Origin: Blepharisma stoltei
Lineage: Eukaryota > Ciliophora > Heterotrichea > Heterotrichida > Blepharismidae
Direction: 5' to 3'
Assembly (NCBI GenBank): GCA_914767885.1
Contig: CAJZBQ010000040.1
Span: 682,001-746,000 of the forward strand
DNA length: 64,000 nucleotides
Both the position numbers and the translations under genes were made by a program. Positions within the stretch are counted from its first letter, which is position 1. The number at the start of each line of letters is the position of its first letter. The notes under the pieces are model-generated. The model was given only the letters and a program-made list of their open reading frames with translations, searched no databases and was not told where the DNA came from. Below, one piece after another: positions 23,286 to 32,626 of the stretch.

Positions 23286-24950
23286 ATGACTGAATCTAGT
23301 CAAAAATTCCGCAGACATATAGATCGAATGCAATCAGCTCCCCCAGATGAGAGCTATGCTTTGCTTCCAGAATCTTCAAAAAACTCTTCAGCTTTCAATC
23401 TAAACGCAAATGAGTTTGTGCCGGGAGGCACTCCATCAGCATCAGAACCCAAGCCTTTAACATCTGAGTCTAAAACAAAATTGAGTATATCAGCAATGGA
23501 GTTCAACCCACTTGCAAAACCTTCAGTCCCCCTGCCGGCATCTGCTTTTAGAGCAGATGCCCCAGAATTTACCTTGAAGTTTGGACCGACTTCATCGATG
23601 CAAACTCTTTCTCTCAACGCTGCAGTCAACGTTCCTGAGTTTATTCCCGGTGGACAGTTTAAACTTGAAGAGCAGCCAGCCAAAGTGGAAGAAAAAGCTC
23701 CTGAGCCTCCAAAAATTGAAGAAGAAATTGTAGAGCCTGAAGATAAATTTACACTGGTTTTCAATCGAGCCCTGGTTGAACAAGAAATTGCTGAAGAAGT
23801 AGACTTTGCCGATGTGGCAATCAAGGTAGACGAGAGGATCATATATACATATGAAGAAATCGAAAGAATAGGCAAGGAAATAGAAAACGAAAGCGAGTAC
23901 TCAAAAATCACAGCTGAGCTATCACAACTAAGTGATAGGAAAATTTTTAAGTCGAGCAGGAAAAGGGACAATAAAAGGCATGATTCTAAGAAAGGGCAGA
24001 GGAAAGATAAAGAGTGGAGAGAAAAAGAGCAACAAGGGCAAACGCTTACAATAGTCAATTGGAGGAGGGAAAAAACAACTGAAGAAGAAAAAATCATCCA
24101 GAAAGCAAGGGAGCATACTGCAAAGCTGAAAGAAAATAAAGAAGAGGAAGAAAAGATCAAAAGGACTATAAAAGTTACTCTAAACAAGCTTTCACCATCA
24201 AATCTGGAGAAGCTAAGGGACCAGCTTATGGACATTGGGAAATCATCTCCTTCTTCTTTGCAAATTCTTGTAGCTGGGATTTTTGATAAAGCATGGTCAG
24301 AGCCAAAATACACTCAGATGTATGCACAAATGTGTGGCCACTTCAAAGTCGCGTTTGAGAGTCACAAGTTTCCTGGCCTAGAAGAAGAAAAAACGCCAAA
24401 AAATCCTTTCAAAAACGAGCTCCTCATTATGTGTGAAGAATCATTTAAATTTGTTCCATCAGAAACCGATTACGAAGGACTCGACGAAGAAGCCGCTGAA
24501 AAAAAGAAAGTTCTCCACAAGAAAAAAACCCAAGGCAATGTCCGATTTATCGGTGAACTTTTCAATGTGAAGCTGATCACCACTAAAATCGTGCTCATGT
24601 GTATTCACGAAATGCTTGGACTTGATGAAGGCTCTCAAGGAAGACCCCAAACTCTTGACGAAGACAAGCTAGAAGGGGCTTGCATTCTACTAAGCACAGG
24701 CGGAGCTGGCTTCGAGCGAGGGTCTTTAAAGAAAGAAACGAATAAAGTGTTTGAGTACCTATCGAGCCTAATTCAAAATAAAACAACGCTTTCTTCTAAA
24801 CTGAGGTTCAAGATCATGAATTTAGTCGATGAAAGAAACAGCGGGTGGAGCAAGAACAAGAAAGATGAGCCGACAACTATTGAAGAAGTCCATGCTGAGT
24901 TTGAGAAAGAGCAGAGTATCATCCAGCAAAGGCATGAAGTTCGCAGATAA
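23286..24950 (+). CDS. eIF4G-like translation initiation scaffold (MIF4G domain)
   Basis: 554 residues without insertions. The C-terminal half is a MIF4G HEAT domain (TLNKLSPSNLEKLRDQL, ILVAGIFDKAWSEPKYTQMY, VRFIGELFNVKLITTKI), which in eIF4G binds eIF4A. The middle is highly charged and basic, compatible with RNA binding. The first 125 residues hold short repeats resembling PAM2 motifs: FNLNANEFVPGG, ISAMEFNPLAK and NVPEFIPGG. PAM2 peptides bind the MLLE domain of poly(A)-binding protein, so this may be how the scaffold contacts PABP; that is inference. No clear eIF4E-binding YxxxxL motif was assigned. The stop is TAA. Confidence 0.85.
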   Translation: MTESSQKFRRHIDRMQSAPPDESYALLPESSKNSSAFNLNANEFVPGGTPSASEPKPLTSESKTKLSISAMEFNPLAKPSVPLPASAFRADAPEFTLKFGPTSSMQTLSLNAAVNVPEFIPGGQFKLEEQPAKVEEKAPEPPKIEEEIVEPEDKFTLVFNRALVEQEIAEEVDFADVAIKVDERIIYTYEEIERIGKEIENESEYSKITAELSQLSDRKIFKSSRKRDNKRHDSKKGQRKDKEWREKEQQGQTLTIVNWRREKTTEEEKIIQKAREHTAKLKENKEEEEKIKRTIKVTLNKLSPSNLEKLRDQLMDIGKSSPSSLQILVAGIFDKAWSEPKYTQMYAQMCGHFKVAFESHKFPGLEEEKTPKNPFKNELLIMCEESFKFVPSETDYEGLDEEAAEKKKVLHKKKTQGNVRFIGELFNVKLITTKIVLMCIHEMLGLDEGSQGRPQTLDEDKLEGACILLSTGGAGFERGSLKKETNKVFEYLSSLIQNKTTLSSKLRFKIMNLVDERNSGWSKNKKDEPTTIEEVHAEFEKEQSIIQQRHEVRR

Positions 24951-25011
24951 TTACAGTGTAATTAGTCTCATAATTAGTAATATGTATATATTAAAAATAG
25001 CTGTGTTATTG

Positions 25012-26757
25012 TTATTTCCATTTTATTGAAGACAGGGTGGAACAGATAGTTTTGAAGTTTGGCCTTTTTTCAGTTTCGACGGACCAGCAGGATTTCACAA
25101 GTTTGGAGAGATCTGATGGGAATGAGGAGCCTATAATAGGAGTGGCTCCTTCGTGGCCTACACTTTGCTGCATTTTTGAATAGTTAAGACCTTCATATGG
25201 AATTTCTTCGGTGATTATCTCTCATACAATAACCCCAAACGAATAGATATCGTCAGTTGGCTTTGCTCTGACACAAGTCCTAGAAGCTTCTCTCAGCAGC
25301 TCAGGACTGCTTCAGGCATTTTTATTTTGGTAGCTTATAACTACTCCAGCATATTTTTTTATTTTTTCCAGCCCAAGGTCACTTATCTTTACTTTTTGTT
25401 GGGAGTCTAAAACTAAGTTATGTGAAGACAAATGCCCATGGACTCTGCCCAAAGAGTGTAGTTCCCTAAGCCCCTGCGCCAATTCCATAATAATTTTCCC
25501 TTTTTCTTGGATAGTGAATCTTGTTTTAATTTCATGCAAATTGAAATACAGTGAGCCGTTTGGCATATAAGCTGTTATTATTCCGATTGATGGAAGATTA
25601 AAACTAGCTCCATGAAATGGTACCATATACCCAGAATCAATGGATTTTAAATTGATAATTTCTGAATTGAACTCTTCTAAAACATACCCGCTCATCCTTG
25701 GAAAACTGATTTTTCTATAGAGAAGCTCTTTTCCTTTATATAAACACTTATACAACTCTCCTAAACCATTTTGCCTTGCTCCAATTTTTGTAGATACAGT
25801 GATTTCAGAGGCATCAATAAAAGGGTTTGGGTTTATTAAAGACTCCGATAAAGTCGCAGTATCATCACTCAGTGAGATTGCTTTAGCAGGATGTGTAAAC
25901 ACCTCAGCTGATATCCTATTTCGATCATCTTCTCCTGCATAGGAAAAGATCTCCATAAACCTATACTCGATAACTGTTAAAAAGCAGCACACTTCGCTTA
26001 TAACTAAATCTGCCACTGCCAAACAAGCTGTGACATATGTTGACCTCTCATCATAAATTTCGGTCACAAATCCAGCAGAATTTATATCTATAAGCACCAA
26101 AACACCATTTATGTAGCGACCTAAAGTTCACAATAAAGTCACCAGTGTAATTCTTTGGAGTTTGTCTTTAGAAGCGTCAGACTTAAAAGGCGTTCCTGAA
26201 TAATTAATATAAAGATACAGCAAAATGAGCATTAAAATCGTTGCACTTAATATGTTTACCAGTGCAAGCTCAAGCTCGATATCAACCTGCCTTAGGACAT
26301 CTGAAAAATATAGTGTAAAAAACAGGACTTCTACTGAAAGCCATGCAGAAATGGTATAGGCAATGAACTTGCTAACTGATTTGTGTTTAGGCCTAGTAAA
26401 ATGAATGATAAGTGACAGTTGAATGTCGTTTTCCATATGAGTGTAGTAAAAAACACTTACCATCTGATGGGCTAAAAGTACATAGGATACAATAAATAAA
26501 CAATCAGGGACTGAAACTAGTAAAAACAAAGACTCGTTCTTGGTCTCACTTCTTGGCAATGTCCAAGTTAGCAGAGCATATGTGACGAATCGCATAAATG
26601 CTTGAGCCATAATCGTGATATAAAATACTTTTGTTTGCTTTCAGTCCTCGGAGAATCTTTTAAGCTTGTTCGTTCGAATTGCACAGAGGCCAAATGTGAT
26701 AGAGTACAGCACAGTTACTGAAAACACCAGTAAAAAATAGGTGAAATTGCTCATCAT
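25012..26757 (-). CDS. Multi-pass membrane protein fused to a TKL-type pseudokinase
   Basis: 581 residues from ATG 26757 to TAA 25012, with five TGA tryptophans. The first 275 residues contain about seven hydrophobic segments (FLLVFSVTVLYSITFGLC, LLVSVPDCLFIVSYVLLA and others), like a receptor. The C-terminal 260 residues are a kinase fold of the tyrosine-kinase-like group: late motifs WSSPELLREA, SFGVIVWEI, EIPYEG and CWSVETEKRPNF are normal. The catalytic loop reads HGHLSSHN where active kinases have HRDLxxxN, so the catalytic Asp is missing; DFG is DLG. It is probably a catalytically dead signalling protein. It shares a 29-bp gap with the divergent PIG-S-like gene. Confidence 0.75.
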
Positions 26758-26786
26758 TTTCTTAGAAATTTATACGACAAAATAAT
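26758..26786. promoter_or_regulatory. 29-bp bidirectional intergenic gap
   Basis: Only 29 bp separate the start codons of two divergent genes. Both 5' UTRs and any core promoter must lie here or inside the neighbouring coding sequence. Confidence 0.6.
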
Positions 26787-28157
26787 ATGGGTCAGACTAA
26801 AGGGATTTATTACAACTTCTTGATTATTGTTTTTGTCGGAGTTATCTGGTATTTTATCACGAGAAATCCAAGCTATAGTGTTTATCCTTTGCCTGATATT
26901 GCTATGAATGACAGCTCAGAGCTAAACCTTATGCCTAGAAGAATAGACCTTTCATTGATTTTTAATAGAGATTCAATGGAAATTCCAAAAGAATTACAAA
27001 AAAATATCACACAGATAAGAAACGAGTTTTCACATTTATTAGACGTTGAAATTAATATCAATTTTGTGAGGAATGATGACATGTGCTGTAAGAAATGCCA
27101 TGAAAATTTAGATCAGTTTAGATTGATATTGAAGCCGGCAAATATTGAAATAAGAAGAGAAATCAGTAATGTTGCTATCATCATTTCTGAAGATGATTGC
27201 AATCCAATACCTATGGAAAATGTTCATTATGTGCATCCTGATCATTTAGGAGATATCAGCAAAATATTGATTGTCACGCTGAGGATAATAATCGGATTAC
27301 CTGAAGCTGATAATTTAATCAATGGCTTGACACAAGAAGAACGAAAAAGTGCTAATTCTATAGCCGTTTTATATCAAACAACAAAATTTAACACAGAAAT
27401 AAGTTAGTTAGTTAGTTTTAAAAGGCCATACGTGGGCGAAACCAGCGGACCTCAACGCCTCAGCTCGAAAGACGACTCCAGGTCGGGTTCTGATGTGGCC
27501 ATACTCCCAGGCCCGACGCCATCTTGATTTCTGGTCAAAACCACCTGTCCAAAGGATCAGCTCCTTTGGAGAGAGCCACTTCTGTCTGAGTGCCCCGATG
27601 GTCCCGATGAAGGAAGACCATGTGGTAGGAAAAACCTGTCTAGCCCATCTGGCAGGGACAGGGAAAACCTTCGGGGAGAAATAAAACTTCCTCTTCGGCA
27701 CGGCTTCCCCACAACTGAAGGCCTACTTAGGACAGGAATGAGACCTGTATCTTCAGCTTCATCAGCAATGGGTCCTACCAGCTTCATAGGAGGTGCGCCT
27801 CGAGTCCAATTTCCGTTAACGTCACCATTTTATTTCTACACAGAAATAAGGCATTTCAATAATCTTCTCAAACTAAACAAGCCGATAATATCTTTTAAAG
27901 ATTATCTGGATATTGAAAAAGCAAGAAGTGATATAGAAAATGCAAGCAAAACAAACGATTTAATAGAGCTGGCCCAAGCTGTAGATCTAATTGTAGACTT
28001 AAACTCAAGAGAAAGCTTATACCAGGAAGAATATTTCCAATGGGATTTCAAAGTGGGGGTTTATGCACCTATTTTTGTCCCATCTTTATTTCCTCTCGGT
28101 GGAGCAATTTACCATAAGCTTTTCATGAACTATAAAGCTAAGCTAAAAATTGATTAA
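26787..28157 (+). CDS. GPI transamidase component PIG-S-like protein, interrupted by a SINE-like insertion
   Basis: Pieces 26787-27403 and 27851-28157 encode 307 residues. A transmembrane segment near the N-terminus (IIVFVGVIWYFI) is followed by a Pro-containing lumenal start, and the C-terminus carries a second hydrophobic segment (GVYAPIFVPSLFPLGG), the topology and end motif of PIG-S. PIG-S is part of the ER complex that attaches GPI anchors. The protein is shorter than animal PIG-S. The insertion is flanked by the 13-bp repeat ACACAGAAATAAG; removing insert plus one copy gives TEIRHFNNLL in frame. The stop is TAA, only 9 bp before the next start. Confidence 0.65.
27404..27850 (-). mobile_element. 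SINE-like retroposon in the PIG-S-like coding exon
   Basis: 447 bp including one copy of the target duplication ACACAGAAATAAG (27391-27403 and 27838-27850). Read on the minus strand it has the AAATAAAATGGTGACG head and a CTAACTAACTTA-type tail. It shares long similarity with 47025-47455, including GGTAGGACCCAT near the head and the GCAGGGACAG region. The shared TA inside the duplication would allow TA-dependent excision to give the same product. Confidence 0.85.
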
Positions 28158-28166
28158 TATATAAAA

Positions 28167-29156
28167 ATGAGTGATTCCTTTATTCCTCCTAAAAAAAGAC
28201 CTAAAAAAGAGGTGCTTGAAGAAGATGAATATTTATCATCTATAAGTTCGATTATAGAAAGAGACTATTTTCCTGACAAAAAGAAGCTTCTTGCTCTGAA
28301 AAGACTGCTTGATGCAGAAGAATTAGGAGATCCACTACTAATCCAGATCGCAAGAGAAGAGCTACAAAGAACAGAAGACAACAATAGTGTGCTAGCGACC
28401 CCAGACACCCATGTAACTTCAAAATTCTCACAGAGCAAAGCAGACCAGACACTTGATGAATTTTTGGCAAAATATTCAAGCGAAGATAATGTTTCATTTG
28501 AAGAAATCCAAGAAAAACATAGGGAAAAGTTGGCAGAAAAATACAGCTGAATTGATAGCATAACTCAAGAAGACATCAGGCTAAAAGCTATTGCAAATCA
28601 AACTCAAGCGGTAAGGAATATGCAGGCGATTACTTCATCAAATACAAAAGATCAGCTAAAAAGCATTTCAGCTTGGCCTGATTTACCATTATCTACTCTT
28701 GCTACCAGCAAGGAATTTAAAGGCAAGCCAAAAGAAATCATTAAAGAAAACACAAGAATTCCTCCAGAACTATTAATAGAGCTGCAGACACCAAGTGAAA
28801 AATTCCCTGAAATCCCTGCTTATCAAGAAATCGAAACTCCTGAAATTGAGAAAAGATCAAAAGAGCCTGATAGACTGATATTCAATAACAAAAGATTTAG
28901 GGTAAGATTTATGTAGATGCAAGATCCTTCAGAAAAAGAAGAGCTGATGATAAAACTAGCAGCAAAGCTAAACAGAAGCTCAAGAGAAAGATCAAGAAGA
29001 CTATCGGACCAAAGATTGCAGACTCCCAGGACTTTTGGGTCAATTTTTTCTCCATCTCCAAAATTTAGCAGAGCTCCAAGCACGATTTTTCCAGTTTGTG
29101 ACAAAGATTCCTCAAGTTTTGCTGGAAATCCACATAAAAAATCAAAATTTATGTAA
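28167..29156 (+). CDS. ESS2/DGCR14 nuclear splicing-associated protein
   Basis: Exons 28167-28901 and 28917-29156 give 324 residues. LEEDEYLSSISSIIERDYFP near the N-terminus, the LLDAEELGDPL helix, TLDEFLAKYSSEDNVSFEEI and the C-terminal basic helix KEELMIKLAAKLNRSSRER follow the order of the ESS2 family, nuclear proteins found with late spliceosomes. One TGA is Trp (KYSWIDS). A 15-nt intron at 28902-28916 hides the apparent TAG stop. The start is 9 bp after the PIG-S-like stop, and the stop is 28 bp from the convergent kinase gene. Confidence 0.85.
28902..28916 (+). other. 15-nt spliceosomal intron
   Basis: GTAAGATTTATGTAG. Splicing joins RFR to MQDPSEKEEL and extends the ESS2 protein by its conserved C-terminal region. 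Confidence 0.85.
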
Positions 29157-29184
29157 TTATACAGCTATTTTTTCAATAATTTAA

Positions 29185-30359
29185 TTAAGAGCAATGCTCT
29201 CTTCTGACTCTTTGCCAAGTAGCAATAATATTTTCTAACCCCTCTATCACATTATTGTCAAGTTCTCCGTTTCCATCAATTATATGTGCAAAATCAATGT
29301 ATCTTACTTGGCATTTCCCATTTTTTCCAACAACATAAAAGGCTGAAGTGCACCTAAAATGCTTGCTCCTATTGCTTCTAAACCAATTCAGAATTCTGGC
29401 AGTCCCTCCAATTAGCTCATCTATAAGATCTCTTTGCACTGCTCCATCCCTCGTTACAATTTTTGCGAATTGCTGATGAATATTTTCTTCATTAATTTCA
29501 TTAAAAGCTTTAACGAGAGTCTCTACCTTATTTCCATGCTCATCTTTTACGATAAGTCCTGTAATTCTATACCCAAGAGTCCCAGTCGTGGTGCTTTGAT
29601 TTTTTATTTGCTGGTTTCTGATAGTTTTTTCTGAATGATGAGGGGTCCAAGTGATTTTTCTAATTTATAAAAAAAAATGGCTTCGGATGAGGGTAATTCG
29701 CTCCGCAAATACCCAACTTTTATTATTCTAGAGTTATGCTTTTACGCGCGGACTTCTGCTTAAAGGTGGCGAAAAATGACTAGGACTTTTATCTCGCCAG
29801 CCTTGTGTAGCTTGTTTTACCTCTTTCTCCTGCTGATATAAAAGACAGGATCCTTAGGCAGAACAGCGCTAGAGGATATCAGATAGAGCGAGGCAAAGCA
29901 CCAAGCCCCTGACGGTCTCAGGACTTCTGGGCTTCAAATCCTTCAAGAGAGCTAGAAGGAGCAATCTCTGCCGAAATCCGAACGTGCAATAAGAAGTAGC
30001 GACAAACCGATAGAAATAGACCTTTCGGTCTTGTGTATCCAGAGTCCCAATAGAGTCGGTTTAAATTAAGCTAATTAAATTAATTTTTTTCCAATTTTGC
30101 AGTCCATGAAGCTTGCGTGTTCATAGCCTAATAATAAATTTTCAAGAACTACATAAGTCCCTCCTTCCCTTTCTTGAGTCCCATAAAATCTAGGAGCCAT
30201 CTGTCTCAGTTCCATAATCATCGGGTCATCATGCTCAGGACTGTAAAGCCATCTGTAGAAGTTAATTTCGCTTTCCTTGCACCTCTTCAAAAGCTTGTCA
30301 CCTTCAAAGATCATGACCCCTGCGTGGCCTCCAGCTTGGTCTGTGCTTGACTGTTCCAT
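29185..30359 (-). CDS. Inositol polyphosphate kinase (IPK family), interrupted by a SINE-like insertion
   Basis: Pieces 30359-30092 and 29660-29185 join to 247 residues, a typical length for a minimal IPMK-type enzyme. HAGVMIFEGDKLLKRC and YVVLENLLLGY precede the family signature, here SFMDCKIGKITW (PxxxDxKxG region), and the metal-binding end is YIDFAHIIDGNGELDNN. The enzyme phosphorylates inositol phosphates using ATP. The signature is broken exactly by the insertion: joining GGAAAAA to TCACTTGG gives IGKITWTPHHSEKT. The start is the ATG at 30359; the upstream TTG frame is not used. It shares a 29-bp promoter gap with V-ATPase subunit e. Confidence 0.85.
29661..30091 (+). mobile_element. 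SINE-like retroposon in the inositol kinase signature motif
   Basis: Target duplication TTTTTCTAAT / TTTTTCCAAT on the plus strand (29655-29664 and 30086-30095, 9 of 10). The head is AAAAAAAATGGCTTCGG, the tail a TTAAATTAAGC-type AT stretch, and the body is about half GC. Neither copy of the duplication contains TA, and I found no alternative TA pair that leaves the frame open. Confidence 0.8.
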
Positions 30360-30388
30360 TATATTATGGTCAAAATTATATCCAATAA
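30360..30388. promoter_or_regulatory. 29-bp bidirectional intergenic gap
   Basis: Exactly the same spacing (29 bp) as at 26758-26786 separates the divergent starts of the inositol kinase and V-ATPase subunit e genes. The gap contains TATATTATGG and AAAATTATAT. Confidence 0.6.
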
Positions 30389-30625
30389 ATGTCAAATTCA
30401 ACAGGCTTGGTGGTTGGGTCGGTCATATATTTTGCCCTTATTTTTGTTATTGGCGTTCCCCTGAGCTTATACGTGAAAAAACATACAAAAGATCACAGTC
30501 AAAGGAAAGAAAATTTTAATTTAACGTGGGCACTGGTGGTGATCGGAGTAGTTATGATGTGGCTCTTGTGGCTCTGTGCATTCTTACACCAGATGAATCC
30601 TCTTGTAACCCCGAAGATGGATTAG
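30389..30625 (+). CDS. V-type proton ATPase subunit e
   Basis: 78 residues with two transmembrane helices (VVGSVIYFALIFVIGVPLSL and ALVVIGVVMMWLLWLCAFL) ending WLCAFLHQMNPLVTP, the typical C-terminal pattern of the small Vo subunit e (yeast Vma9). It would sit in the membrane sector of the vacuolar proton pump. The stop is TAG. Confidence 0.85.
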   Translation: MSNSTGLVVGSVIYFALIFVIGVPLSLYVKKHTKDHSQRKENFNLTWALVVIGVVMMWLLWLCAFLHQMNPLVTPKMD

Positions 30626-30738
30626 CTAACTAAGTAAACTTATGATCTTGATAAGATAAAGTATAGGATTTCAAATGGATTGCCCAGTCGGATTTTTAGC
30701 TTGATTTTATGGAGAATTTAAATAAAAAATATATATAA

Positions 30739-31794
30739 ATGGAAGAGTCAAAAGACCGTAAAGGCGTAAAGCATGGCAGTGATGTCAACCTCAATTGCCG
30801 CTTTTACCGAAACCAGTTCCCTAAAATTGATGACATCGTTGTCGTAGAAGTCCAACGTGTAGAAAATGAAGGCGCCTACGTCTCTTTATTGGAATACAAC
30901 AATATCGAAGGAATGATTCCTCTCGGCGAGCTTTCACGCAAAAGGATAAGATCAGTGACGAAACTTACCAGAATAGGCAAACAAGAGTTTGTCACAGTAA
31001 TTAGGGTAGACGAAGCCAAAGGGTATCTAGATCTGTCCAAAAAACGAGTGGCTCCTGAAGAAATCCAAGAATGTGAGAGCAAATTCAATAAGTCCAAGAC
31101 CGTAAATAGCATTCTTCGGCATGTTGCACAGACTACAAAAACAGACATTGAAGTATTGTATGAAACTATTGGCTGGCCTCTTTATGATAAATATGAGCAT
31201 GCTTATGATGCGTTCAGGCTAGCTGTTACTGACCCGAATTCTGTGCTGGAAGGGATTGAAATGACTCCAGAAATCAGAAATTCTTTGCTTGCAGTAATAA
31301 GAACAAGACTTTCTCCACACCCAGTTAATATCAGAGCTGATTTTGCAGTCACTTGTTTTGAATATGAAGGGATTGACTCTATTAGAGACGCTCTTTCAGC
31401 TGGCGCTGCAATGGCAACTGATAGAATCCAGGTGAAAATAAGACTGATAGCAGCCCCTGTGTTTGTTTTGGTAGTCACAACAATTGATAAAAATCAGGGA
31501 ATGATTTTGGCTAACAGTGTGCTGAAGAAGATTATGGAAGAAATAAAAGCAAGAGGTGGAAACTTTGTTATGAAAGAAGAGCCTCATTTCTTAAATGATC
31601 AGGGAGATCTAGACCTTGAGGAGTATATACAAAAACAAAATCTGGCTAAGCATGTTGAAGAAGGTGAAGAGGAAAATGATGAAGGAATGGACGTGGATAT
31701 TGGAATTGACACAAATGCTATTGATGCCAAGCAGGAGTTGGAAGAGGAAGGTGATGAAGGGGAAGGAGAGGAAGAAGAAAAAAATGAAGCTTAA
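30739..31794 (+). CDS. EIF2S1: Translation initiation factor eIF2 alpha
   Basis: 351 residues, uninterrupted and full-length. The N-terminal S1 domain has VEVQRVENEGAYVSLLEYNN and the regulatory site MIPLGELSRKRIRS, where the Ser of ELS (residue 66) corresponds to the stress-kinase target Ser51. A helical domain and the alpha-beta domain (DRIQVKIRLIAAPVFVLVV) follow, then an acidic tail. eIF2 delivers initiator tRNA to the ribosome, and the retained Ser and surrounding residues suggest conserved control by eIF2 kinases. The stop is TAA. Confidence 0.96.
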   Translation: MEESKDRKGVKHGSDVNLNCRFYRNQFPKIDDIVVVEVQRVENEGAYVSLLEYNNIEGMIPLGELSRKRIRSVTKLTRIGKQEFVTVIRVDEAKGYLDLSKKRVAPEEIQECESKFNKSKTVNSILRHVAQTTKTDIEVLYETIGWPLYDKYEHAYDAFRLAVTDPNSVLEGIEMTPEIRNSLLAVIRTRLSPHPVNIRADFAVTCFEYEGIDSIRDALSAGAAMATDRIQVKIRLIAAPVFVLVVTTIDKNQGMILANSVLKKIMEEIKARGGNFVMKEEPHFLNDQGDLDLEEYIQKQNLAKHVEEGEEENDEGMDVDIGIDTNAIDAKQELEEEGDEGEGEEEEKNEA

Positions 31795-32290
31795 TTACAA
31801 ATAATTTAATTTCGTTAGGCAAGAAAATTATACAAATTAAGTATCTACAATGAAAAGAAGCTGAGCTGCGTATAATTAAAATAGCAAAGACTAAAAAATA
31901 TATGAAAATCCGGAGAAAAGTTTAAAATGATAAAATAAAATCTAATAATAAACGATTAGCAGCTAAAAATATATAGTCTAAACTAACAAGATAATCATTT
32001 TTCATATAACTCAAATTCAATATATCTATTAGCTTAATAAAATGCTTTAGATTCTTGTCTTAAATCTCAATGGCTTCAATCTGAGCCCTTTAATATTCTT
32101 ATCATTCATCAAATCCTAGCAGCATACTTATAAATATTTGCTACATTAAAGATAATAAACATTTATTGCATAGAACAAATTCTATTACTAATTCAAGGCC
32201 TAAAATTATCCAATCCTTATCCAAATATCTCTATTAAATTTTTAATATTGCTTTGATATATGGTTAATCTTTATTTGATATAATTTAGAC
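31795..32290. other. AT-rich intergenic region
   Basis: 496 bp between eIF2 alpha and the RNASEK-like gene. No gene, RNA or terminal repeat can be recognised. Confidence 0.5.
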
Positions 32291-32626
32291 ATGTCAAAAG
32301 GGAAAGGTTTCTGCTATTATTACTGTCTTCTCATATCAATCTTTGGGTGTCTATTTTTGGTGAAAATTATTTAGACTTACATAGCTTTACTTTGTGCTTT
32401 CGATGTAAAGGAGCTTGATGTTGAAGATAAAACAGAATACACAGGAACAGTATTTATTTCTGCTGGTGTTTATGAAGTCATCTTAGGTATTTTGATTGTT
32501 TATGGAATTATTACTTCTAGGCGCGGAGGGCTCCAAGTTAAATGACCGTGTACTTTTGATATAAGAAATATCCAGGGAAATTTGTTCCAAATCTTTAGGA
32601 TGATGAGGCGTGTCCAAAGAAGTTAA
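32291..32626 (+). CDS. RNASEK-like small membrane protein (V-ATPase-associated)
   Basis: Exons 32291-32359 and 32375-32626 encode 106 residues. The two hydrophobic segments (YYYCLLISIFGCLFL-TYIALLCAF and VFISAGVYEVILGILIVYGI) and the YxxxLLISIxGxLFL pattern fit ribonuclease kappa, known as a V-ATPase Vo accessory subunit. The first segment is only continuous after removing a 15-nt intron containing TAG. One TGA is Trp. The second V-ATPase-type gene within 2 kb is notable, but may be chance. The family call is moderate because the protein is small. Confidence 0.6.
32360..32374 (+). other. 15-nt spliceosomal intron
   Basis: GTGAAAATTATTTAG, the only one of the seven starting GTG. Its removal joins CLFL to TYIALLC. 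Confidence 0.8.

Noticed and set aside
23354-24313. 319-codon minus-strand frame antisense to eIF4G
   Set aside because: Ser/Leu/Phe-rich shadow of a Glu/Lys-rich coding sequence; the plus-strand MIF4G domain is unmistakable.
27408-27787. Overlapping frames on both strands within the PIG-S insertion
   Set aside because: This is retroposon sequence; homologous copy 47025-47455 does not keep the frames.
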